From: CALBTQ01 sp036725605
Lineage (GTDB): Bacteria; Lernaellota; Lernaellaia; Lernaellales; Lernaellaceae
Assembly: GCA_036725605.1 (NCBI GenBank)
Contig: DAIMDW010000015.1
Location: forward strand, 1 to 64,000
DNA: 64,000 bases
Reading direction: 5' to 3'
The notes beneath the pieces are model-generated. The model was not told where the DNA came from and did no database searches. It worked only from the letters and a program-made list of their open reading frames with translations. Below, in pieces: positions 7,662-15,043 of this stretch (positions are counted from its first letter, which is position 1; each line of letters begins with the position of its first letter). The position numbers and the translations under genes were made by a program.

Positions 7662-9139
7662 AGCGCACGGCGGGCGCGCTGGCGATCGAGGCCCTGGGCA
7701 AGCTGCTGGCGCACGGTTGCCTGTTGTTGTTCTGGGCGCCGCTGTTGGGATGGGACGCCTGGTTTTTCGCCGTGCTCGGCGTCACGGTGTGGGACGCGGG
7801 CGGGCCGTGGCGGCGCATTCCCGCCGGGGCGCAGCGCACGGTGGCGATCGTCTATGCGGTGCTCGTCGGTCTGCCGCTGCTGCTTTCCAACGCACTTCCG
7901 CTTTTCTATGCACCCGCCTGGTGGTTGGGCATCGCTTTGCTGACGGCCGCGTTCGCCGCGTTGTTGTGGCGCGGTCTGCCGCCGATGGCGGGGATGCTGG
8001 CGGCGGCGACGATCGCCGGGGCGGTGGTGCTGCCGACGCTCGGCCGCGACGTTTCGTTGTGGGTGATGGCGATGGTGGGAGCACTGGGCGTGACGATCGT
8101 TTTGGCGATGACCTTCTCGCCGGTCGTCAAACGCGTGTCGTCGTGGCTGCTGGTCGGCTTGTTTCTCTTTGCGCCGACATTCGCGGCCAACGATTGGTTT
8201 TACCACGGCGTCGACCGCATCGAGCACACCACATACGAACACGCCGGTTTGCGCACGTTGATGAGCCTGCGCGAGGACGGACCGGGCTGGCGGCAACGGC
8301 TGGGGACGGATTTGCGGTTCGCCGAGCGCGGCTTCGACGGAAGATTATTGATCGGCGCGGGGCGCGGCGTGACCGAAGTCGCCACGATGCATGTGCGCGC
8401 CCTGCCGCTCGGCCCGGCCGGCGACAACATTACGGTGGACGCGGCGAACCAGCGGGTGATCGCGGCCACGCGCGACGGATTTTTATCGCTGCTCAACGGC
8501 GGCGACTTGGGCGTCGTCACGCGGGTGAAGTTGCCGCACGGGGCGCTGGTCACCCGGTTGGCGCCGGAGGGCGTGTACGCGCTGGACGAATGGAACCACG
8601 TGGGATTGTACGAACCGTCCACCCTGGGCGAGTTGAAGTCGTGGCGCGTCACCGGCGTCAGCGATTTGCTGCCCGACGGCGAGGGCGGTTTTTTTCTGAG
8701 CACCCTGTGGGGCGGTGTGCGGCGGTACGCGGCGGACGGGCAAATCGTGCGTGGGCACGCGCAGCGCACCGGCATTTTTCATCTGCTTGCGTACGATCGC
8801 GCGGGCGGTCGCTTGTTCGTGGGCAACATGGCCGGGCGGCGGATCGACGTGTTGCGGGCGAACGATCTGCAGCGCACGCGGACGATCGCAGTCGGGCGCG
8901 GTATTCGCAACCTGTTGTGGGACGAGCAAACCAACCTGCTGACGGTGGGCGATTATTTTTCCGGCGCGCTGATCGCCTTGGACGGCGAGACGTTGCATGA
9001 AGTGGGGCGGATCGCGCTCGGACGGCGCTTGCGGACGATCGCGGCCGACGGCCCCGGGCGCGTGCTGGCGGCGTCGTCGGCCGGCTATTTCGCGGTGGAT
9101 CTGGCCGCCGCATTCCGCGAGATTTCCGAAAATAATTAA
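7658..9139 (+). CDS. Membrane protein with C-terminal beta-propeller-like domain (paralogue 2)
   Basis: 493 residues starting at the ATG inside the ATGA overlap (7658-7661). The architecture matches its upstream neighbour: about six N-terminal membrane spans (LLAHGCLLLFWAPLLGW to WLLVGLFLFAPTFAANDWFY, ending near residue 185), then a propeller-like domain. Both C-termini end the same way, GRRVRGLTIDGG in the first and GRRLRTIAADGPG in the second, followed by a strand ending in F-x-[IV]-DL. The pair probably forms a hetero-oligomer. No enzyme motif is visible. Confidence 0.8.
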   Translation: MKRTAGALAIEALGKLLAHGCLLLFWAPLLGWDAWFFAVLGVTVWDAGGPWRRIPAGAQRTVAIVYAVLVGLPLLLSNALPLFYAPAWWLGIALLTAAFAALLWRGLPPMAGMLAAATIAGAVVLPTLGRDVSLWVMAMVGALGVTIVLAMTFSPVVKRVSSWLLVGLFLFAPTFAANDWFYHGVDRIEHTTYEHAGLRTLMSLREDGPGWRQRLGTDLRFAERGFDGRLLIGAGRGVTEVATMHVRALPLGPAGDNITVDAANQRVIAATRDGFLSLLNGGDLGVVTRVKLPHGALVTRLAPEGVYALDEWNHVGLYEPSTLGELKSWRVTGVSDLLPDGEGGFFLSTLWGGVRRYAADGQIVRGHAQRTGIFHLLAYDRAGGRLFVGNMAGRRIDVLRANDLQRTRTIAVGRGIRNLLWDEQTNLLTVGDYFSGALIALDGETLHEVGRIALGRRLRTIAADGPGRVLAASSAGYFAVDLAAAFREISENN

Positions 9140-9180
9140 AAAAAAACGCCGAAGCGGGCTTTCAACAAGCGGCCATCTCC
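9140..9180 (-). terminator. Probable terminator for the 38-aa peptide gene
   Basis: Read on the minus strand, an imperfect hairpin built from CGCCG/CGGCG with an inner GCTT/AAGC pairing is followed by nine T (plus-strand A-run just after the stop of the propeller gene). It lies 20-60 nt downstream of the stop of the short minus-strand gene at 9203-9319. Confidence 0.5.
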
Positions 9181-9202
9181 GGCGGGGGAGGGTCTGATAT
9201 GA

Positions 9203-9319
9203 CTATCGGTCCTTACTGTAATCCAGCGTCGTTCCATTCAGAAGCGGCATGAGCAGAGCCACGACGCTGTAGGTCATGCTTGCCACGGTAATGATGCTTC
9301 CGGCCAGCAAGAACTTCAT
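9203..9319 (-). CDS. Small single-span membrane peptide, 38 aa
   Basis: A 38-codon frame starting MKFLLAGSIITVAS and ending TLDYSKDR. It has a well-placed Shine-Dalgarno sequence (AAAGGAA, 7 nt before the ATG) and a T-rich terminator just after the stop. Residues 3-27 are almost entirely hydrophobic, consistent with one membrane helix and a short polar C-terminal tail. No family was recognised. It lies downstream of the MarR gene on the same strand but 391 bp away, so co-regulation is possible but not shown. Many real membrane micropeptides look exactly like this, yet without homologues it remains a prediction. Confidence 0.55.
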   Translation of the reverse strand: MKFLLAGSIITVASMTYSVVALLMPLLNGTTLDYSKDR

Positions 9320-9710
9320 GAGCGGTTCCTTTCGTGGAGGGAAGGTGGTGAAGGGGCAGGCAAGCCTACCTAGTGCAACCTCAAGTGAAACTTGCAGGAA
9401 TAGAGATGGGAGGGTCGGAATGAACAGGTTAAAGCGAACCCATCCCCTTCACCGATTTCCATTTTTTGCGGGCGGTTTCAAGTTTTTCGCGGGGGAGTTT
9501 CGCATTCGCTGCTACTGGAGATCCGCAAGATAGCCCCCGATACCGCTCAACATTCGCATCAACGCTTGAAACCGCCATTATCTCAGGGCCGAAGCAGGTA
9601 GCCGGTCAATTTACCGGAGTTTTGCGTGTGGAGGGTTGCTTACGTTGTCGTTACAACATCCCCGCCTCGGCCTCCGTTTCGACGGTGAATCACATTCGGT
9701 TTTGAAAGAG
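9320..9710. other. 391-bp intergenic region with a long-spaced inverted repeat
   Basis: No convincing gene. GGCGGTTTCAAG (9471-9482) and CTTGAAACCGCC (9565-9576) are a perfect 12-bp inverted repeat separated by 82 nt. CAAGTgaaACTTG-type and CCGGT/ACCGG minor palindromes also occur. The inverted repeat could close a structured RNA or mark a small non-autonomous element. A 37-codon plus-strand frame at 9420-9533 has a GGAGGG before it but is not supported otherwise. Confidence 0.4.
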
Positions 9711-10169
9711 CTACTGTTTTATATCGACGCCGTACAGTTCGCACAGCGTGGCCAATCCCTTTTCGATGTCGTGGATGATTTTCTCATCCACGGCGGCCAG
9801 ACGTTTTTCGACGTCGGTGGTGAAGAAGACCTGCTCGATCCGTTTCAGGATGCGCGTCCCTTCGTCGGTGAGGTCAAGGATGACCTCGCGACGATTGCCG
9901 GGATTCTGCCGCCGGTCGATCAGCCCCTTGGCGACCAGTCGATCCGCCACCCAAGCCGCCGATGAAGTCGGCATGTGCTGGAAGTTCTGGATCTTGGTCA
10001 GCGAGGCACCGGGGCATTCATTGACCTGGAGGAGAAATTTCGTTTCCTTCAGACTGATGCCGACGGTGGCCTTGACTTCCTTGGCCAGATTTCGTTGTGC
10101 AAAGAGCAAGACGTCCAAATAAAATCGGACCTTCTCGTACCGTAGGTAGTTACTGAAACTGGATTTCAT
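9711..10169 (-). CDS. MarR-family transcriptional regulator
   Basis: 152 residues from the ATG at 10169 (MKSSFSNYL). An in-frame ATG at 10262 would add 31 residues but lies inside the predicted promoter. The winged helix is clear: a recognition-helix region (MPTSSAAWVADRLVAKGLI), then the wing with the MarR signature DRRQNPGNRREVILDLTDEG, then a dimerisation helix. The length is typical for MarR. The ligand is unknown. A perfect palindrome sits at its predicted transcription start, which suggests autorepression. Downstream on the same strand is the 38-aa membrane peptide. Confidence 0.85.
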   Translation of the reverse strand: MKSSFSNYLRYEKVRFYLDVLLFAQRNLAKEVKATVGISLKETKFLLQVNECPGASLTKIQNFQHMPTSSAAWVADRLVAKGLIDRRQNPGNRREVILDLTDEGTRILKRIEQVFFTTDVEKRLAAVDEKIIHDIEKGLATLCELYGVDIKQ

Positions 10170-10228
10170 TTCCTTTCGGAACCCCCTACGGTTTTCCCAG
10201 TGCCCAGGAGAAATCAGAGACTTCAATC

Positions 10229-10270
10229 TTGGACAATCCAAAGCATCGGACAAATGACGCAAAATGTCAA
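10229..10270 (-). promoter_or_regulatory. marR promoter with overlapping palindromic operator
   Basis: On the minus strand TTGACA (plus 10265-10270) is followed after 17 nt by GATGCT (plus 10242-10247). Immediately downstream, at the expected start of transcription, is TTGGACAATCCAA (10229-10241), a perfect 5-3-5 palindrome of the type bound by MarR dimers. A degenerate copy, TTGGATAATTCGA (10/13 matches), occurs at 10367-10379. Confidence 0.5.
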
Positions 10271-10501
10271 GAAAAAAAATACACTCAACTCATTGTTTTT
10301 TTTCATATTTTAGAAAAATTTCTGCATCTGCGGGGAAACGGAAATTTAAATTGGAGAGTCCCATCTTGGATAATTCGAGATATTTAGGGGGTGTGATTTG
10401 GGGCTATATGAGATTGCATCTCATTATATTTCCGGGTATGATTGAACCCCGGAAAATTATTTTTACGGCAATCATGCCTATCTAGGATTTTCAATTTTCG
10501 G
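10271..10501. other. AT-rich intergenic stretch
   Basis: Noticeably more AT-rich than its surroundings, with T- and A-runs near 10270-10320. It holds the degenerate second copy of the MarR-type palindrome at 10367-10379 and nothing that looks coding. Confidence 0.4.
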
Positions 10502-10525
10502 AAAATCGTTCCCAGCCCGTGGGAA
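10502..10525 (-). terminator. Probable terminator of the arsR-peptide-fmdB unit
   Basis: On the minus strand TTCCCA (plus 10520-10525) and TGGGAA (plus 10509-10514) pair around a 5-nt loop and are followed by CGATTTT. It lies 13 nt after the fmdB stop. Confidence 0.5.
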
Positions 10526-10537
10526 TCAGCAACTCGC

Positions 10538-10747
10538 TCAAGTGAAGGGGGATTTCGTCGTGCTATTTTTCACAGCGCTCGATTTGACGTTATTTCCGCC
10601 CCCGGAGCGGGCAACGAAACCGCTCATCTTTTTTTTCGTATTGTGCGAGCGGCACACCGGGCACGCCGGCTTGTCGCTGTCGGAGACACGGCGGATCATT
10701 TCGAAGTCTTCGCCGCAATCCTGGCAGGTGAATTCATAAATCGGCAT
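10538..10747 (-). CDS. FmdB-family zinc-ribbon protein
   Basis: 69 residues from the internal ATG giving MPIYEFTC, the hallmark start of the FmdB family; a longer in-frame start would add 15 untypical residues. GAGGA precedes this ATG. The zinc ribbon has two cysteine pairs, CQDC and CPVC, 19 residues apart, followed by a basic/Ser-rich tail. FmdB proteins are putative regulatory zinc ribbons of uncertain role. It is the third gene of a minus-strand unit behind ArsR and a 31-aa membrane peptide. A longer family member is at 43658-43978. Confidence 0.85.
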   Translation of the reverse strand: MPIYEFTCQDCGEDFEMIRRVSDSDKPACPVCRSHNTKKKMSGFVARSGGGNNVKSSAVKNSTTKSPFT

Positions 10748-10841
10748 CGTTTCGGTCCTCGTCGGCAGCACGAGAAATCGTGTTCGCTTCATTTTTTGGC
10801 AGCTTCTTATCTCCGCCCGGGAGATTGCAGGCGCCGCGCAT

Positions 10842-10937
10842 TCAGGTGGAAATGCCCAGTTTCGGCAGGATCCACAGTTGCATCAGCAGCCAGCCGGCCA
10901 GAACAGCCAAAGGAAGCCACGCGTCCAAATTTTTCAT
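10842..10937 (-). CDS. 31-aa single-span membrane micropeptide
   Basis: A 31-codon frame, MKNLDAWLPLAVLAGWLLMQ and then LWILPKLGIST. It is one hydrophobic helix rich in Trp and Leu followed by a PKLGIS tail. It sits 20 nt after the arsR stop and 94 nt before fmdB, all on the minus strand, with a weak AAGAA Shine-Dalgarno. I have an impression of similar short peptides in delta-proteobacterial genomes but cannot name a family. Position inside a regulated operon argues it is real. Confidence 0.6.
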   Translation of the reverse strand: MKNLDAWLPLAVLAGWLLMQLWILPKLGIST

Positions 10938-10957
10938 CGAGCGTTCTTTTCTTCGTT

Positions 10958-11254
10958 TTATTTAATCACTTCGTCGCAGGTGCGCAAACAATCGAGCAGC
11001 CGCGGTACGTTGGGGTGAGCGATGGTGTAGAAGCTGTGACCATCGCGTTTTTCCACCGCCACCAGTCCGGAAAGCCGCAGCAGCTTGAGTTGCTGACTGG
11101 CGATGGCGCTTTTGATGTCGAGCAGTTCGGCAAGATCGCCGACGTTGCGCTCGCCGTCCTGCAGCAGATCCATGATGCACAGGCGAATCGGATGCCCCAG
11201 GGCTTTAAGGGTTTCCGCCCGTTTCTCCGCCGTTTCACGATCGAAATGTTTCAT
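10958..11254 (-). CDS. ArsR-family winged-helix regulator
   Basis: 98 residues from the ATG at 11254, which lies 5 nt after GGAG; GTG at 11260 and ATG at 11257 are in-frame alternatives. The ArsR core is clear: LKALGHPIRLCIMDLL, NVGDLAELLDIKSAIASQQL (recognition helix), LRLSGLVAVEKRDGHSFYTI (wing). Cysteines occur in helix 2 (LCIMD) and near the C-terminus (CLRTC). The canonical ELCVCDL metal site of ArsR is absent, so the inducer may be a redox or sulfur signal or a metal bound elsewhere (inference). It leads a unit with a 31-aa membrane peptide and FmdB, and a palindrome overlaps its promoter. Confidence 0.85.
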   Translation of the reverse strand: MKHFDRETAEKRAETLKALGHPIRLCIMDLLQDGERNVGDLAELLDIKSAIASQQLKLLRLSGLVAVEKRDGHSFYTIAHPNVPRLLDCLRTCDEVIK

Positions 11255-11272
11255 CATCACTCCATCGCCAAT

Positions 11273-11316
11273 CGATTATGCTAAATAGGTATATCGCTAC
11301 ATTTGCCGAATGTCAA
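11273..11316 (-). promoter_or_regulatory. arsR promoter and imperfect-palindrome operator
   Basis: Minus strand: TTGACA (plus 11311-11316), 17-nt spacer, TATACC (plus 11288-11293). A 24-nt imperfect palindrome bounded by CGAT (11273-11276) and ATCG (11293-11296) covers the -10 and the start site, the usual position for ArsR autorepression. Confidence 0.55.
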
Positions 11317-11338
11317 GAAAAAATATTGCGGAAGGGCA

Positions 11339-11773
11339 TCAAGCGCCGGAATCGTCGTCAGCCATATCGTCGTCGACCGCATCGTCGTCGGCCGTATCGT
11401 CGTCGTTGCCGCTTGAGCCGAGGCAGGAGTGCGTGCAGTCGGTCATGCCGCTGCAAGCGCGATAGGTGTTGGCGCAGTCGAAGATGCAGCAATATTGCGG
11501 ATACTTTTCATTATCCGCCTGGCACATGCCGCAGCCGACGACCGCGTCTTCCTTGTCGATCGGCAAGCCTTGCGCATCGTAGAGGATCATTTCACATTTG
11601 TCGTAGAGAAAATCGAAGGTTTCCTGACAGTCGCGGGAGAGTTCTTCCTCTTCGTCCTCGCCCTCGAACTTGATTTCTTCCCGACCGGAGTCCTCGCAGG
11701 CGACGTAAAGCAGCAGAACCATCAGGGGCACGGTCAGCATGAGGAGCATCATGCGCTTCTTGCCTGAAACCAT
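11339..11773 (-). CDS. Cys-rich lipoprotein with Asp-rich C-terminal tail
   Basis: 144 residues from the ATG at 11773; a GTG at 11785 would add four. The N-terminus is a lipoprotein signal ending in LLLYVAC. A very acidic stretch follows (EGEDEEEEL), then a compact Cys-rich body with ten further cysteines (CQETF, CEMIL, CGMC, CCIFDC, CSGMTDC, CLG), likely disulfide-bonded in the periplasm or on the surface. The C-terminus is a DDDTADDDAVDDDMADDD tract. The same kind of tract occurs in three other exported proteins in this window, but here it is at the C-terminus. Function unknown. Confidence 0.75.
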   Translation of the reverse strand: MVSGKKRMMLLMLTVPLMVLLLYVACEDSGREEIKFEGEDEEEELSRDCQETFDFLYDKCEMILYDAQGLPIDKEDAVVGCGMCQADNEKYPQYCCIFDCANTYRACSGMTDCTHSCLGSSGNDDDTADDDAVDDDMADDDSGA

Positions 11774-11836
11774 TGTGATATTCACAACCTGTTTTTGGTC
11801 ACCTTATCAATCCATTATCACCGGTACGCGGTACTG

Positions 11837-13186
11837 TCAAACCTTTGTGTGCCGCCAGCGGCCGCGCGAAAACCAGAAGGTCATCAGTATTCCTTTAAAA
11901 AGAGAGCTCCCGCTGATCGCCCACCAGACGCCCTCGACGCCCAGGGACGTGCCGAAGGCCAGCGCCAGGGCGACCGGGTAACGCAGCAGGGTCAGCGGCA
12001 CCTGGATGATCATCGGCGGCAGCGTGTTGCCCGCGCCGGAGAAGCCGCCTTCCATGACGATCTCGATGCCCATGAACGGCTGGCTCCAGGCGAGAATCAT
12101 CAGATAGGAAGCGCCGGCGATAATCACGCTCTGGTCGGTGGAGAACACGCCGGCCAGATTGTCGGCGAACAAGCGAAAGGCCAGGCCGACCAAGGCGGTG
12201 TAAACGAAGACGATGCCGCCGACCATCCAGGCCGCGCGCATGGCCCGTTGCGGTTGCCGCGCGCCGAGGTTCTGGCCCACGAGGGTCGAGGCGGCGATGG
12301 AAAAACCGGCCGCCGTGAAAAAGGAGAGTCCTTCAAAGATATGGCCGATGCGCAGCGCGGCGATGTTCGGCGTGCCGAACTCGGCCGTCACGCGGGTCAG
12401 GGCCATGTAGATGCCGGAAAACAAAACGCCGGTCAACGCCTTGGGCAGGCCGATGCGCACGACGTCGAAATATTCGGTCCAGGTAAGGCCGAGCTTGTCG
12501 AGGATCTGCAAATGAATGGGGCAATCCGGACGGTGCATCTTGCGCAGGGCCAGGATGGTAAAAACGATGCGGGAGATAACGGTGGCCCAGGCGGCGCCGG
12601 CGATGCCGAAGGCGGGAAAGGGCCCGAGGCCGAAAATGAACAGGGGATCGAGCAGGGCGTTCAGCGAGAGGGCGATGATCTTCAGAATCAACGGCGTGCG
12701 CGTATCGCCGGACGCGTTGAAAATGCCGACGATCGTGAAATTGAGAAAGATGATCGGCAGCCCGATCACCAGCGGCACGATATAGGCCGTGCCCGCGGCG
12801 GTGACCTGCGCCGACGTTTGCATGAAGTTGTAGAGGGTGGGCAGTAGAAAATAAAACGGCACGGCCAGGACGATTGCGGTGCCCAGGGTGTACCAGACGC
12901 CGCGGGCGGCGGTGCAATTGGCTTCCTGCCGGTTTTGTTCGCCCACGCGTCGCGACACCTTGGCGGCCACGCCGATGCTGATCAGACTGGCCAGACCGAA
13001 AAGCATCCAGAGGATGAAGCTGCCGGTGCTGATGCCGGCCAGCGATTCCGCACCCAGAAAGCCGACGAAATACGTATCGACGAAGTTGTAGGTTCCCTGC
13101 AGGAGGAAACTCAACACGGCCGGCATCGCCAAACGAAAAATGGCGGGCAGCAACGGTCCGTCGGTCAGGGTGTGGTTGCGGTTCAT
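11837..13186 (-). CDS. MATE-family multidrug/cation antiporter
   Basis: 449 residues, the normal MATE length, with twelve predicted spans in two homologous halves. The N-terminus (GPLLPAIFRLAMPAVLSFLL) and the second-half sequence GAGNTLPPMIIQ match MATE signatures. It would export drugs or metabolites by H+ or Na+ antiport across the inner membrane. It lies between two unrelated lipoproteins on the same strand, and a terminator separates it from the upstream gene, so it probably has its own promoter. The substrate is not predictable. The RBS is weak. Confidence 0.9.
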   Translation of the reverse strand: MNRNHTLTDGPLLPAIFRLAMPAVLSFLLQGTYNFVDTYFVGFLGAESLAGISTGSFILWMLFGLASLISIGVAAKVSRRVGEQNRQEANCTAARGVWYTLGTAIVLAVPFYFLLPTLYNFMQTSAQVTAAGTAYIVPLVIGLPIIFLNFTIVGIFNASGDTRTPLILKIIALSLNALLDPLFIFGLGPFPAFGIAGAAWATVISRIVFTILALRKMHRPDCPIHLQILDKLGLTWTEYFDVVRIGLPKALTGVLFSGIYMALTRVTAEFGTPNIAALRIGHIFEGLSFFTAAGFSIAASTLVGQNLGARQPQRAMRAAWMVGGIVFVYTALVGLAFRLFADNLAGVFSTDQSVIIAGASYLMILAWSQPFMGIEIVMEGGFSGAGNTLPPMIIQVPLTLLRYPVALALAFGTSLGVEGVWWAISGSSLFKGILMTFWFSRGRWRHTKV

Positions 13187-13198
13187 TTTCGTCCGGAT

Positions 13199-13228
13199 AA
13201 AAAAGGCGGCCGCTATTACGCGACCGCC
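13199..13228 (-). terminator. Terminator of the Asp-rich lipoprotein gene
   Basis: Minus strand: GGCGGTCGC (plus 13220-13228) pairs with GCGGCCGCC (plus 13205-13213, one G-U pair) around a 6-nt loop, followed by six T. Confidence 0.85.
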
Positions 13229-13247
13229 TCGGTTTTCGCGCGGAGAA

Positions 13248-14882
13248 TCATTGCTCCTTGGTGATGAACTTGTGGTACGCGCTCATCCAGTAGGCGACCA
13301 GGTAATCGATGCCCGGGTTGACGACGTTCGGGCTGTCCGAGCCGCACGGGCCGACGTGGAACGGATTGCGCTGCCAGAGGAAGTCCGTCGAGCACTGCTC
13401 GGGCACGGGGAACGCCTCGGCCGCCTGCGGATCGACATCGCCCATGAGCTCGGCCAGGAAGGGGAATTGCTCCATCAGATCGTCGAGCCAGACCGACAGC
13501 GGATCGAGGTCCGTCGTCTGCGGGTCGGCGTAGTAGCGAAAGTTCGGCGCGTCGCGGAACTCGCTGATGTCCTGCTCGAGCTGCTCCTGGAACGGATCTT
13601 CGTCGGTCGGCGTGTAAATGCCCTGGCTCATGTGGATGGCCGTGAAGAAGGCATTGTGCGACAGCCGCGTGAAGTTGTGCACCTGCTTGTCGAAGAGGTT
13701 GAGCAGGAAGTTGTAATCGTCTTCGCCCAGGTAGGCTTTGCCCAGGCGCAGCATGGTGTAGGCGTTTTCGTGGCCGAGGTTGTTGCCGTAATACTGCGTG
13801 TACTTGTTCATCAGATTGATCGAGGCGATCTGCAGCGCCACGCGTTTTTTGTCGGCGATCCACGTCTGCACGACTTCCTTGAAGCGCTGCTCGCCGGTGA
13901 CGTGGTAGGCGACCAACCCCCAGGTCAACTGCTGCGTGCCCAGGGCGTTGGGGCCGGCGGTGGTGTGCACGCCGTCGACATCGGTGATCCACCAGTTGGT
14001 GGAGATCAGCTCGTCGACCACCTCGGCGACGTCGTCGCGGATGATCTGACGCATGTCTTCGTCGTCGACCAGGTCGTAAGCCGTGGCCATGCCGAAGAAC
14101 CAACCGGTGTACTGGTCGCGGCTGGTGTTGCCCGTCCAGAAGTCGCCGGCGAAGAGTCCGTCGTCGACCAGGTGGCAGTTTTCCTGTTCTTCGCAGTTGC
14201 TCGGGGTGATCAGCGGGCTTTGCTCACCGTGGTAGCGCGCGATGAAGCCGGTCCGGCCGGTAATGTGCAGGTTGCCGCTCAGGCCGTTGACCGTGGCGAT
14301 GACGTTGGCTTTCGCCTGCGGATCGCCGGTCACGTAGTAGCGCATCGCCTGGCTGACCACGTAGGTGCCCGACCAGATGCAGCTATCGCCGTAATCGAAG
14401 TAGCCCGCGACGGTCGTGCGCGTCTCGTCGGTGAACTGCGTGCCGACCGACAAACCGTAAAACGGCTGATGCCATTGGGTGAACCAGGCGTCATAGTCTT
14501 CGGCCTTCAGGCGCATGTCGCCGGCCGTGGGCGTTTCATTGTAGTCCTGCACCTCGACGTTCAGTTGCGGCCACTCGGCCACGTAGATGTCGGCGGTGTC
14601 GTCGTCGCCGGTATCGTCGTCGCCGGTATCGTCGTCGGTCGTATCGTCGTCGATGGTGTCGTCATCGCCGGTGTCATCGTCGACGGTATCGTCGTCGACG
14701 GTATCGTCGTCGATCGCGTCGTCGTCGATCGCATCGTCATCCGTTGCGTCGTCATCGGTGGCGTCGTCGTCGGCCGTCGCATCGTCGTTGTCGTCATTGT
14801 CGTCGTCATCGCCGCCGCAGCCGGCCAGGGGCATCAACAACAGGCCGAGGGCGAGCAACAGGAAAAGGTGGCGAATATGCAT
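13248..14882 (-). CDS. Lipoprotein with long Asp-rich linker and helical domain
   Basis: 544 residues from the ATG at 14882, which follows AGGAGG. Lipoprotein signal ending LLLMPLAGCGG. The next ~70 residues are a low-complexity linker of DDDx units (DDDAT, DDDTV, DDDTG), then a ~450-residue globular domain. That domain has helical pairs and aromatic motifs such as GYFDYGDSCIWSGTYVVSQA, GRTGFIARYHGE and DQYTGWFFGMATAYDLV. The pattern is reminiscent of (alpha/alpha) toroid glycosidase folds, but I cannot identify catalytic residues, so no enzyme is called. It is probably surface-anchored, with the acidic linker acting as a Ca2+-binding or extended spacer. It is followed by a strong terminator. 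Confidence 0.75.
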   Translation of the reverse strand: MHIRHLFLLLALGLLLMPLAGCGGDDDDNDDNDDATADDDATDDDATDDDAIDDDAIDDDTVDDDTVDDDTGDDDTIDDDTTDDDTGDDDTGDDDTADIYVAEWPQLNVEVQDYNETPTAGDMRLKAEDYDAWFTQWHQPFYGLSVGTQFTDETRTTVAGYFDYGDSCIWSGTYVVSQAMRYYVTGDPQAKANVIATVNGLSGNLHITGRTGFIARYHGEQSPLITPSNCEEQENCHLVDDGLFAGDFWTGNTSRDQYTGWFFGMATAYDLVDDEDMRQIIRDDVAEVVDELISTNWWITDVDGVHTTAGPNALGTQQLTWGLVAYHVTGEQRFKEVVQTWIADKKRVALQIASINLMNKYTQYYGNNLGHENAYTMLRLGKAYLGEDDYNFLLNLFDKQVHNFTRLSHNAFFTAIHMSQGIYTPTDEDPFQEQLEQDISEFRDAPNFRYYADPQTTDLDPLSVWLDDLMEQFPFLAELMGDVDPQAAEAFPVPEQCSTDFLWQRNPFHVGPCGSDSPNVVNPGIDYLVAYWMSAYHKFITKEQ

Positions 14883-15043
14883 GGCGTTCCTCCTGATTTT
14901 CAAGAGGCGCATATTAACACAAAGAACGTCTCGTTGAAACGGTTCATCGCAGGGGAAGTCGGCGGGGGATATTTAACCTTTGGCGATTGACCCGGCTCCA
15001 AATCGTTGGCACCGTTAATCGACGGCCCACAAAGGAGTTGACC

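Noticed and set aside
9420..9533. 37-codon basic plus-strand frame starting MNRLKRTHPLHRF after GGAGGG
   Set aside because: It crosses one arm of the 12-bp inverted repeat, has no promoter or terminator, and composition is not protein-like.
14580..14815. Repetitive GTCGTC/GACGAC DNA as a possible tandem repeat locus or CRISPR
   Set aside because: It is the coding sequence of the Asp-rich linker; repeat units are short, irregular and without spacers.
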